From Penium margaritaceum (Eukaryota; Streptophyta; Zygnematophyceae; Desmidiales; Peniaceae), in NCBI GenBank assembly GCA_023375785.1, contig SZWC01004827.1, positions 85,395 through 107,059 of the forward strand: a stretch of 21,665 nt of DNA, in the 5' to 3' direction. This document shows positions 1 through 8,440 of this stretch, piece after piece; within the stretch, counting starts at the first letter, position 1, and each line of letters opens with the position of its first letter. The position numbers and the translations under genes are program-made. The notes below the pieces were generated by a model that searched no databases, was not told the DNA's origin, and saw nothing but the letters and a program-made list of their open reading frames with translations.

Positions 1-1442
1 TTTGTTAGCGTGTAAGTAGGGAAACGTTTCACAGGTTAGCCTATGTTCATATGAAATTGAGTGTGTTTCATTGTAGATAGTCCAGCATTCACTATAAATT
101 CTTTTGTGGTCTCATAACCCAGTGCTGGCCTGTGGCATCATGCTTACCACATTTATCCTCCTGCGCAACGTTCGCGTGCTGACAGGGTATCTTGCATATC
201 CTCATCGACCGAAAGGTCAAGCAGTCATGCCACGTGCAGTGCAGTCACAGCAACCGTTTCTGATACGGTACAAGATACAGCAAGCCACGAAAACAATCCA
301 GAAGTGGAGAGCCATACAATTTTTATCCCGAGCAGCAGACTTCCACGCAAGAGGGCCCTCTCGCCTGCGTTGGAAAAAGTCCTCTTAATGATATGCCACG
401 GTGTCGCTGCTCTTTTTGATGTGGTACCAGGCATTGAAGCAGCACCTTCCATAGCAGAAGGCGTCGAAAGAGGTCGCGTCACATGTTTTAGTAATGAAAC
501 CCTCTCCCCACTTCCTCGCTACAAGAAGCCCCATCCGCCCCGGGAAACAATCACCCAATCGTACTTCTGGAATTATGATCATCCAACCCTTACAATTGAA
601 TATTACTCTTATTTTAATTGTCATTACATGTTTCTAGATTTCATTTACTTATCTTCTTCAAAAAAACACCACACGAGGTCTTTTTTTTCCCATACTTTTA
701 TGGCCCTCCGCTCGATGACCTCTAGAGTAAAACGCCGATAGTCTGTGAGAATTTGGTAAAATTTTAAGTTTTTTTTTCAATCATTTCTCTATTTTTTAAA
801 GAGCCTTCCACAAGCCTCCATAGATTAACTAGATCGATCTTTAAATACTGGTCAATCGACTTCTTGAGAGTGTTTTGCTATCATAAAGAAGCACTAAAGA
901 CTTTATAAAACAAATATCTCTTGGGGGTTTTCTCGAAACAGCCACTCACGACATATCATCGCACTCGCCACTCGCTTCGGGCACCCCATACCCGAAAGTG
1001 CCTCTTTTCTTTCCACTTTAGAATACATCTGCTACATAGCTCAGAAACTTTCCATCAAAGGAAAATTCGCAATAAAAATCACTAAATCGTGTCATTTTCC
1101 CACATTCTCTTTAGCTCAACGACTTCTATTTGTTCATTATCGACGTTATGCTAAAAAAAGGCTTGGTGTCAAAGCGTAATGGTGCTAAGAGGGCAACCAA
1201 CAACTTCACTCTTATGCAACCACCTCACAGGTATTCCGCAAATCTCTGTTATCGAGAAGATGGCATACCTCGCGACGATGGCAGTTAAAGGAGCAATTGT
1301 CCCTTACAAGCAATAACAACGTGACACCAACTTCGGTGATGGAGGGAGAGCAGGAAGCAATTCACGACATTCTCGAGGCGGCCCATAGCAAAGCAGAGAT
1401 AGGCTTCGCGAAGAATGAGGTGGCACCGATGACTCCAATGGC
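1..1442. other. AT-rich stretch, no supportable gene
   Basis: I find no recognisable protein, RNA gene or repeat here. A 145-codon plus-strand open frame (304-741) has no motif I know, ends in low-complexity Ser/Lys/His/Phe residues and overlaps an open frame on the other strand, so I treat it as chance. Long T runs lie at about 680-690 and 768-780. A short perfect inverted repeat (976-981 with 991-996, TTCGGG/CCCGAA) is present without any gene context. A short frame at 1297-1503 leads into the Gag-like region that follows. Confidence 0.5.
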
Positions 1443-2129
1443 CTATCCCTCAACGAACCCCTATAAGTCAGGGAACCCCTTGCTGTCTTTGCCGCTAGGA
1501 TGACACCTAATGAGGTGAGAGGCGGCAATGATGGGCAGGCTCCCATGACTGAAGAACTATACCAGTACATTTAGAGACTCAAAAGCCCTAAAAACCATCT
1601 CCGCCAACAGCTCACTGTAGCGGAGGAGTTAAGGCGAGGGCACACAGAGGAAAGAGTGCTCATCCATAGGAAGAACCACCTCGTGAGTGAACCTGAAATC
1701 CGGTCATCACTCTTTGAGCCGTTCAATTTTGGTGAAATCGAACAAAAGGACGATTTTTTTGTGGCTGACTATTTTGTAGCTAAACCTCACTCTTGCCTAG
1801 GTCAACAACAACCGAAAGAAGATTGTCCTTGCCACCTCACTTTTGCGTGGCACGACTCTGAGTTGGTGGTCCAATCTAAAAGATGTATGATGGCAGAAGG
1901 CGAACAATTGAACCAAATCTATTACCTACACAAGTTCTGTCACATAGTCGACCGTAGGAGTTCAGCTTCGCGAGCAAATCAATTTGATGTGGTAATATTC
2001 GTTAAATCCACCGAAGAACTGGGACTTGTTTGTGCACGTGGTCCATGCATGTTTAGTAAGTTGAATGAGGAGTTCTCGGTGTCTGACCACCGTCACAACA
2101 ATCGTTGCAGCACTGTCTTTGTACAATAA
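1443..2129 (+). pseudogene. decayed Gag-like frame (tentative)
   Basis: One frame reads through this interval with in-frame stops near 1464 and 1572. After the second stop it is open to 2129. The stretch at about 1545-1680 is rich in Gln, Leu, Glu and Arg (for example LRQQLTVAEELRRGH) and looks like the amphipathic coil found near the N-terminus of plant retrotransposon Gag proteins. It is preceded by an acidic, Gly/Asn-rich leader. Residues after about 1700 match nothing I recognise. The last 168 bases overlap a minus-strand open frame. I see no zinc knuckle or protease motif. A Gag remnant is an inference from composition only; it could equally be a decayed host gene. No LTR or PBS could be linked to it. 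Confidence 0.28.
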
Positions 2130-2693
2130 AGTCAAAGACCGACGCCTTACTCGTCTCCGTCTCGGATGCGCTGAAGAAGGATCCACGTCTAGGAACTCGC
2201 ATGAAGGCTCTATCGCAGTTCCATCCATTGCAGCCACAGAAGTTGATACCATCACTTCTATTGTGTTCTTTGGTAGAACATCTACTACGTGCTCCATCGG
2301 TGCCTCTTCTGGGAGCTTGGAAAGTGAACGAGAAAGCGAGAAAATGTATTCCTCGCTCGGAGCATCCACAACAACAGGCCTCCAGCAATCGTCATAGTAA
2401 AATTCCACGTCAACAAAATTTGACAGTGGAAAAGCATCCATCAGTGGTGTCTCTAGAGGTGTTCCTCGTGTCCTAGCAGCTGATGGAGGATTTCTGTTGA
2501 TTCGGACACCGTGAAAAACATCTTCCGCGGCCTTGGCATCACTCACCCTCATATCGAAGGAAAAGGAGTGCTCCATCTTACAAGGCTCCAGTGCTTCTAC
2601 AACTTCTGGACTCTCAAGGCCACACTTCTTCTTGGTGGTCGGCTCTCCAATGCCACAGTTAGTGGCTTTCATGATGGAGTTGGAAGGCTTCAA
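1962..2693 (-). CDS. hypothetical protein, 243 codons
   Basis: This is an uninterrupted minus-strand frame of 243 codons from an ATG, the longest in the left part of the window. Composition is protein-like: an acidic and hydrophobic middle, then a strongly basic patch (PRRRRVRRRS) about two thirds of the way along, followed by a Val/Thr-rich segment. I see no signal peptide, no convincing membrane span and no known catalytic motif. Introns cannot be judged by eye, so this could be one exon of a larger gene, part of a transposon, or a chance frame. A neighbouring minus-strand frame (2702-2983) is in another phase. No promoter or polyadenylation signal could be assigned. Confidence 0.3.
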   Translation of the reverse strand: MKPSNSIMKATNCGIGEPTTKKKCGLESPEVVEALEPCKMEHSFSFDMRVSDAKAAEDVFHGVRINRNPPSAARTRGTPLETPLMDAFPLSNFVDVEFYYDDCWRPVVVDAPSEEYIFSLSRSLSKLPEEAPMEHVVDVLPKNTIEVMVSTSVAAMDGTAIEPSCEFLDVDPSSAHPRRRRVRRRSLTLLYKDSAATIVVTVVRHRELLIQLTKHAWTTCTNKSQFFGGFNEYYHIKLICSRS

Positions 2694-2979
2694 CTAACCC
2701 TCTAGGTGCTCCTTGAGTGGAAGTGGGAGCTCCCACATCCTTTGCTTTGGAGGTTACCGACAATTTCCACCTCCATCCGGTAAAGAAACAACCAAGAAAA
2801 CCATCTCAGACATTCTTTGTCAACATCCCTGACGACATTCCAGCTTCTTCTCCATCGATAGGGGCGTTTCTGTAGAACTCCCCAACAACTACAGCGTTTT
2901 AGGACCAAAATCTCCAAGTGGCACTGTCTTCGTCTTTCCTGGTCGGTGGGGTAGTTAACCTCCTCAGCTTGACCGAGCC

Positions 2980-3326
2980 TCATGTAGCATTTGCGGGCAA
3001 CCGCCAGCCAGCCGTCGGCCGGGGATCAACAGCTCCGCTCGACCACCCGCTTGCCGGCGACCTGTCAACCGGTCGCTCAAGCGTCGCCCGGTTGCTCAAT
3101 CGAGGTCGCCTCCCTCCCCCTCCCTCCCAGTTTCTGCGGAGACTCGAGCCTCGCAGTGTCAAGCGAACACTACGAGAACCGCAATGTTTGCGGGTAGCGA
3201 GAGGAAGGGGGAGGAGGATGCTACAAGCGAGCCAATTTGCGCTCGTGATTTTTGCGGCCGCCAACTGGCCGCGATGGGGCAAATCGCAAGTTTGACTTTC
3301 ACCAAAAGAAAAAACAAAAAAAAAAA
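2980..3326. other. GC-rich block with A-rich tail
   Basis: About 320 bases are clearly richer in G+C and CpG than the surrounding DNA. They contain near-repeats such as CGGTCGCTCAAGCG and CGGTTGCTCAATCG, and three copies of a TTTGCGG motif. The block ends abruptly in an A-rich run (3304-3326). A GC-rich body with an A tail recalls a short retroposon, but I could not find convincing tRNA-type A and B boxes and no target duplication was identified. Open frames across it run on both strands and are a consequence of low stop density. Confidence 0.4.
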
Positions 3327-3526
3327 CTCAGGACGAACCCATCCCTATCGTTTAAGTGAATCGCAATCCGCTCTTCATGCAAGTTCCAGCAACAGATAAC
3401 ACCACTTATGCAACCACCATTGCAGAAGCATCCTCATCTCCAGAAAATGACTACATCATGAGCCTTCAAGTCACAAACCACCCTATGATTTCTACATGGA
3501 CCCTCTATGATACCGGCCATCATCAA
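3327..3526 (+). other. sequence between A-rich tail and the polypurine tract
   Basis: A plus-strand open frame (3356-3649) crosses this interval and runs into the LTR that follows. Its product has no motif I recognise and does not resemble RNase H or a chromodomain, which would normally precede a 3' LTR. If the LTR to the right belongs to a plus-strand element, this would be the last part of its internal region, apparently non-coding or highly decayed. Confidence 0.25.
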
Positions 3527-3537
3527 CTGAGGGAGAG
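3527..3537 (+). promoter_or_regulatory. polypurine-tract-like sequence before LTR
   Basis: CTGAGGGAGAG directly precedes TGTTTTG at 3538. Plant copia elements typically carry a G/A-rich tract of this form immediately 5' of the 3' LTR, where it primes plus-strand DNA synthesis. This supports placing the LTR start at 3538 and reading this LTR as a 3' LTR of a plus-oriented element. Confidence 0.45.
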
Positions 3538-4425
3538 TGTTTTGATTTACCCAATTTCGATGGCCGGGTTTGGCCAAAAGACGTCTTCTGGTGTATCTTA
3601 TCTACTTTGTAGGGATGGTAAATTCACTTCCTTTATTGGAGAGAGGTGAGGCTCAAATGTTTGCCTTGACAACATCTCATGTGCACTTGGAGGCCCTTAG
3701 AGGCTATGACCCTTCAGTTTCCAACTGAAGGATAGTTGGTAAACCTCCTACTACAACCTCCTAAAACCTCCTGGTGCCCCTTCAACTATCAATGCATCTT
3801 CAACCTCTAGTGGCTTTGCAGATGCTAGTGGCCATTCAGCTGCAAGTGGCTCTTCATCTTCTAGGTGACTCTCCAGCTGGCCTGGGTGGTTATGTAAGCA
3901 CCCACGTTGTTATGCAACTACCTACAACCTCCAAGGCCAGAGCCTCCAAAGAGACCCTCCGAGGCTTACTGAAGGGGCTCAGTCCATTTAGTACACTATG
4001 CCTTTAGAGATCATCAAATGCCTTAACATTCCTTCAGACATTCTCAGTTCTCCTTCTAGTTGTGTCCAAGCAGCTACTCCAAAGTGTACCTCTGCAAGCC
4101 TTAGCCTCTGACGCTGCCAGCTTGTGCCTAAGGGCGCACCTTCTACAAAGGCATGTGCCTCCTTTAGTGCAAGCTAGTGCCTTTGCAAGCAGTCTACTCG
4201 AGGTCTAGTTTCCCAGACCTAGTCTCATGGTATCCAGGGTGGGCGCCCTTCGAGTCCACAAGTCTGCACTTTTGGCAACATCCCTGTAGCTGGTTCAGGG
4301 AACTCTTCATGCAATTCTCCATGCGATCTATAAATTCCTACGGATGTTTCAGTTTCCTCCGTGCACGCTCTGTCCTTCCAGATTTCAGTCCTGCTGCACC
4401 CATCCACCTTTTGCAAATCTTGACA
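3538..4425 (+). repeat. LTR, plus orientation (family A)
   Basis: This 888-base interval starts TGTTTT and ends TTGACA, the usual TG...CA termini. Its last 480 or so bases reappear in reverse complement at 7984-8440; conserved blocks include the 3' end (GCAAATCTTGACA), CAGACATTCTCAGTTCTCC and CTAAGGGCGCACC. The other copy abuts a tRNA-Met PBS, which proves that the TTGACA end is the 3' end of the LTR. Here the LTR is followed by TTGTT and no PBS, so it acts as a 3' or solo LTR. The first 400 or so bases have no second copy in the window, so the start rests on the polypurine tract and the TG dinucleotide. Frames inside it are incidental. Confidence 0.6.
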
Positions 4426-5395
4426 TTGTTGGTTTTCCCTTAGGTATGGGGAGAAAAAGCTCGTTGATAGCTCGATTTAACTTCTGTAGCAAGTCATAAA
4501 CTCTTGCTGAATTCTGCTTCTCCATCTTCCACATCTATTGGTGTCGATGTCGTTCAACTCTTGATTGTCCATGCAGATTCATGTTTTCACCAGCCATCTG
4601 TTTTAAGAAGAGCGCGTGGATCACATAGTGCAAATTGGGTGACCAGATTAAACCCTACACAAGCATCTCGATCTGCTCCAAGTCGCACATCTCATGGATT
4701 TCCTTGACATTTGGTTTGTCGCTCGTCTTTTGATGGGTCATACGGCTGATGTTGCGTTGCGAAGGTGCCTTTCTAGGAAGATCATCAAAGAAAGGCCTTT
4801 CAAACTCCTCCATGAATGGTGTAAAGTATTTTTGTACGTCAAAAGAAAAAAGGATTTGCATTTATGTGAAGCTGATGAGTGCTGAATCAGCTGCCAAAAT
4901 CTCGTCCTCTTTGACAGGTCCCACATGGACTATCCACGTGTGAGCTCCCTACATTAGACATCTCTTGGCCACATCGAGCAAGCTTGGTATTGTGTGTCAT
5001 CATAATCTGCTCACTGAAAATTCCTTTGTTGCCTACTCCTCTATTGATTCCCTTATCTGTTGTTTCATCATGGGTTGCTTTGTTTGCATTACAAGTTATG
5101 CAGGTACACGAGATCTCACCCCAGGATGACTTTGTGGTTTCTCACTTGACAAGTTCTCTACAATGTTACATCTTGTAGTTACCTTTTTTACATTTGGAGT
5201 GGTTCACAACATTGTTGAATTTGCACTTGTCGGTGGATAGTTTTTTCCTTTCTAAACTCCTACTTCATCTTGAAACCAAGATTCCATACCATGTCACTAA
5301 TCCTCAAATTGTGAGAGGCCTCCCTTATCCAATAATACATGTATTGTTTTGTTACTTTTGTAACCATTTAGTTGCACCCATACTAGTATTCCTGG
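4426..5395. other. decayed internal retroelement DNA, no assignable gene
   Basis: Only short frames occur on both strands. The minus strand at 4655-4861 has an acidic/aromatic run (FTPFMEEFERPFFDD) that I cannot assign. Because the minus-strand element entering from 7983 has not met its 3' LTR by this point, this may be the distal part of its internal region. I could not see RT, RNase H or integrase motifs in it. Confidence 0.3.
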
Positions 5396-5916
5396 TCAAT
5401 CGTCCTCGTACCCCTCATTGAACTTTGGGATCTCAAGAACCCTTGCATGTGATTTTTTGAGCCGTTGAAATGGACAATTGGTTTGTGCAAAAGGTTTCCA
5501 CCAGACAGGAGCTTCACCATATACTCCCATCCTTTGTCTTTTCTCAAGTCCTCGTGTTCCTTGTATCATTTTTTGCTTGTTGTAATTTCCAACAATCACG
5601 TGAGAGATGGCCCAGTCTTTACGCAAGTCAACCTTAGATGTCTGCCTTGTTGATCGATGGTTTTGGTCTCAATTTGAGCGGAAGACTCTATCAATTGTGA
5701 CTTTCCTCGGCCATGAGTTGTGGCTCCGGGGTTGCCAGTTGTTGGATTTGTGCATGAAAGCATTGCAATCAGGGCTCTCGATGCAATCACCTCATTGTTT
5801 TTTGACAAGGTTGACCCGGCTGCCAAACATGGTGATTTCTCATCGTATTTTGAGACAATAGCATCGTCAACTATGATGATTTCGCAAAAATCCTTTATGT
5901 ACTTGGCCATGCTCAA
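5396..5916 (-). pseudogene. frameshifted unknown coding remnant
   Basis: Two overlapping minus-strand frames (5596-5916 and 5396-5626) appear to be successive parts of one protein: the first gives way to the second at about 5625, as expected for a one- or two-base indel. The first part has an acidic/hydrophobic N-terminal region, the second a distinctive aromatic stretch (GEAPVWWKPFAQTNCPF) followed by a basic helix-like segment. I recognise no family. It lies downstream, on the same strand, of the repeat-bearing Gag-like region, so it may belong to the same retroelement or be sequence captured by it. The joining of the two frames is inference. Confidence 0.25.
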
Positions 5917-5993
5917 CTATTGACATATTTGGTGCCTCTAGGGTACACCAGGCGGAAGTGGGCACGGCTTCGATGGAAAAGACAGCTTCGGAT

Positions 5994-6053
5994 TCGCCAA
6001 TTGGCGAGAGATCCGACAGTAGACAATCTGTCGTATCGGCCGCTCTTGATACG
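5994..6053. other. cluster of three short inverted repeats
   Basis: Within 60 bases lie a perfect 14-bp palindrome (5994-6007, TCGCCAATTGGCGA), a 6-bp stem CGACAG/CTGTCG (6014-6019 with 6028-6033), and a 6-bp stem CGTATC/GATACG (6032-6037 with 6048-6053) whose left arm overlaps the previous right arm. The last two stems are therefore mutually exclusive at their shared bases. No gene is associated with them. Confidence 0.5.
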
Positions 6054-6156
6054 GAAACCAGGGAGAGGTGGGGGTTGTGCAGGGTCTTATTGTTGAGCTT
6101 GCAAATATTTTGATGAATGATGCCGGCTCCTTGGATGTACTACTAACCTTCAGACT

Positions 6157-7518
6157 TCATGATGATGATTTTTTCCAACTTGTGCTCCTTGGAAAAACTT
6201 TCCAGCTCCACAGAAAGTGGTGAGCAGTGTCGCCGGCCTTCACGACCGGAGAAGTGTTGAATTCTTTCACTGGGACAAAGAACAGTTGGTGCCACCATGT
6301 CAGCAAGTCAGAAGCTTTGCTTGCCACATCAATAGGAAAACTGGTGACTTGCATCTGAATTAGTCGAATGTTTGCACCATTACTAGCTTCATCAGCTGGT
6401 AGCACTGTGACGATTGGCGTGGAGAGAATGTCATGCTCATTTGCTCCAACTTTTTCCTTTGGCATCATAGTGGCAATTGATGTGAAGAGAGCTTTACACT
6501 CTTTCGTTCTAACTTCATCAGTTGGTAGCATAGTTGCGGTAGACGCGGAAAGAGTTAGAAGATCTTCTGTTCCAACTTTGTTAGCTGGCGGTGTAGTTGT
6601 GGTTGATGTAAAAAGAGCTTCAGGCTCTTCTTTATTAGCTTTGTTTGCTTGCAACGTAGGGGCAGTTGACGCGGAAGAAGCTTCACGCTCTTCTGTTCCA
6701 GCTTTGGCATCTGGCAGTGGAGTGATGGTCGAAGCGCAAAGAGCTTCACGCTTTTCTAATCCAACTTCGACAGCTAGTGGCGTTGTGGCAGTTGACGCGG
6801 AAAGAGCTTCACGATCTTGTGATCAAGCTTTATCAGCTGGCAGCGTAAGGGCGGTTGCCGCAGAAAGAACTTCACAATTTTGTGTTTCAGCTTTGTTAGC
6901 TGGTGGCGTATTGGTGGTTGACGCGAAAAGAGCTTCACGCTCTTGTGATCCAACTTCATCAGTCGGCAGCGTAGGGGCGGTTGATGCAGAAAGAGCTTCA
7001 CGCTTTTGTCTTTCATCTGTGTTAGCTGGTGCCACAGTGAAAGTTGACATAAAAATATCTTCACGCTCTTCTTTTCCAGCCTTGTCAGCTGGCAATGTTG
7101 TTGCGGTTGATGCAGAAAGAGATTCACGCTCCTCTTTTCCAGCTTTGTTGACTGGCGGTGTTGTTGCAATTGACTTAGAAAGAGCTTCATGCTCTTTTGT
7201 TCTAGCTTTGTTACTCGGTTTGTTGTAAGAAGTTTCACCAGTGTTGGCTACCGTTGTAGACATGTTTGACGCTGTTCCAGCTTCATCAGCTGGTTTGATG
7301 TAGAATGTTGTAGCAATGCTTGCTGCTGTGGTGGAGAAATGTGATGCGGCTCCAATTTTGTCAGCTAGCATTGTGTAGAGTGTTGAAACCGTGTCCGCTG
7401 CCGTTGTGGAGAAATCTGCTTCTGCCTCAACTTTGTCAGCTAGAAATGTGTAATTCATAGCAATGTTTGCTATCCCTTTCAGAGGATATTCTCCTTCTCC
7501 AGCTTTGTAAGCTGGCAT
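6157..7518 (-). pseudogene. repeat-bearing Gag-like frames of the minus-strand element
   Basis: Two minus-strand frames (6823-7518, 231 codons; 6157-6654, 165 codons) are made almost wholly of tandem peptide units. The consensus unit is about AGKEEREALSASTATTLPADK (21 residues), and a longer 25-residue form occurs upstream. Charged Lys/Glu segments alternate with Ser/Thr/Ala-rich segments ending in LPADK. The frame switches between the two blocks, so it is broken. It lies on the same strand as, and 3' of, the PBS at 7972-7983 and the Gag-like start, which is why I read the minus strand as sense. The last 40 or so residues (near 6160-6300) leave the repeat and contain LLTWWHQLFFVPVKEF, unassigned. 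The opposite strand is also open for 286 codons, but only because the repeat period is a multiple of three. Confidence 0.4.
6383..7201. repeat. 63-bp minisatellite, 13 units
   Basis: Thirteen units of exactly 63 bp start at 6383, 6446, 6509 and so on to 7139. Each begins with a degenerate CCAGCTTTGTCAGCTGGC-type core, an imperfect palindrome (CCAGCT, five bases, AGCTGG), followed by a G/T-rich middle and an AGAGCTTCACGCTCTT-like end. Divergence between units is moderate, but the period is kept without indels, which suggests past selection for frame or recent expansion. Weakly matching units continue to the left to about 6236. Confidence 0.88.
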
Positions 7519-7671
7519 TGTTTAGGTCATTGTAGCAATTCCTGCTACTCCTTTAACATGATCTTTTGCTTTTCCAGCTTTCTCAGCTGGCGTTGTATAG
7601 GTCGTTGTAGCAATGTATGCTACTCCATTGACAGGATCTTCTGCTTTTCAAACTTTGTCAGCTGGCGTCGT
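7202..7671. repeat. 75-bp higher variant of the same minisatellite
   Basis: The array continues without a break, but the unit length becomes 75 bp. Starts are at 7202, 7277, 7352, 7427 (this one 72 bp), 7499, 7574 and a partial unit at 7649. The units keep the palindromic CCAGCT...AGCTGG core but replace the 63-bp unit's tail with a longer segment containing GTTGTAGCAATG and GCTGC/GCTAC elements. The 63 and 75 bp lengths differ by four codons. Confidence 0.85.
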
Positions 7672-7689
7672 GAAGGATGAAGTACATGA

Positions 7690-7971
7690 TTCTGCTCCTT
7701 GTGCATGCCGTGTGGCTTGTTCGTGTAGGATTTGTATGTCAGCCTCAAACTTGAGGCGAAGTTTTCTGGAGCCGCTGGGCAAAAAGGGACTAGAGTGCAG
7801 AGACGTCCACTATCTGCTGCACATCATGAAAAGACAGACTTGTACTGAGAGCTTGTTGTTGAACTCGTTGGAATTCCACCACCACGTCCATGTTATACAT
7901 ATCATCTACCATGCCTTCTATGTTGTTGTGCATGAGCTGAAGTTGTCCTTGTTGTCACAAGTCATCGCCGT
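7690..7971 (-). pseudogene. Gag-like N-terminal fragment
   Basis: Reading leftward from the PBS, one minus-strand frame contains a Gln/Met/Asp-rich helical stretch (for example QLQLMHNNIEGMVDDMYNMD), followed by a valine- and glutamine-rich helix. The position, just inside the PBS, and the composition fit the start of a plant Gag. It is broken by TGA at 7957-7955 (next to a Gln-rich run; a CGA-to-TGA change would explain it) and TAG at 7792-7790. It then leads into the tandem-repeat coding region. No CCHC knuckle is visible. Assignment as Gag is inference from position and composition. Confidence 0.4.
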
Positions 7972-7983
7972 GCTCTGATACCA
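7972..7983 (-). promoter_or_regulatory. primer binding site (initiator-Met tRNA)
   Basis: The minus strand reads TGGTATCAGAGC directly after the LTR end TTGACA. This is the canonical plant LTR-retrotransposon PBS, complementary to the 3' end of initiator-Met tRNA including CCA. There is no spacer. It fixes both the LTR boundary (7984) and the minus orientation of this element. Confidence 0.87.
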
Positions 7984-8440
7984 TGTCAAGATTTGCACAA
8001 GGTGGATGGGTGAAGCTGGACATACACAAAGGAAAGTGAAAAATCCGTAGGAATTTGTAGATCACATGGAGAATTACATGAACAGTTCCCTGAACAGCTA
8101 CAAGGATTTAGCCACAAGTGCAGACTTGTGTACTCGTAGGGCGCCCGCCCTGGATGACGTAAGACTAAGTCTAGAAAACCAGACCTTGAGTAGAATGCTT
8201 GCAGAAGCACTAGCGTGCATTGAAGAAGGCACACGCCTTTGAAGGAGGTGCGCCCTTAGGCACAGGCTTGCACCTTCAGAGGCTGAGGCTTGCAGAGGCA
8301 GACTCTAGAGTAGCTGCTTGGACACAACTTGAAGGAGAACTGAGAATGTCTGAAAGAATGTCAAGGCATTTGATGATCTCTGAAGGCATAATGGACTGAA
8401 TGGAGTGAGCACCTTAAGTAAGCCTAGAGGCTTTGGCCTC
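7984..8440 (-). repeat. LTR, minus orientation, truncated (family A)
   Basis: This is the reverse complement of the 3' half of the LTR at 3538-4425, roughly 80-85% alike by eye with several small indels. It begins on the plus strand with TGTCAAGATTTGC (the LTR 3' end), abuts the PBS, and so is the 5' LTR of a minus-strand element. Similarity stops near 8440, around GGCCTCCCC, so the first 400 or so bases of this LTR are missing or replaced. Confidence 0.72.

Noticed and set aside
304-741. 145-codon plus-strand frame as a gene
   Set aside because: It has no motif, a low-complexity C-terminal part, and competing open frames on the other strand.
976-996. TTCGGG/CCCGAA hairpin as a terminator
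   Set aside because: There is a short stem with no adjacent gene and no T run directly after it, in what appears to be eukaryotic DNA.
6368-7228. 286-codon plus-strand open frame
   Set aside because: It is read from the 63-bp repeat on the strand opposite the PBS and Gag-like region. The period is a multiple of three, so all frames without a stop in the unit stay open.
6383-7671. CRISPR-like array of palindromic repeats
   Set aside because: The units are contiguous and related along their whole length, with no unique spacers, and the context is a plant retroelement.
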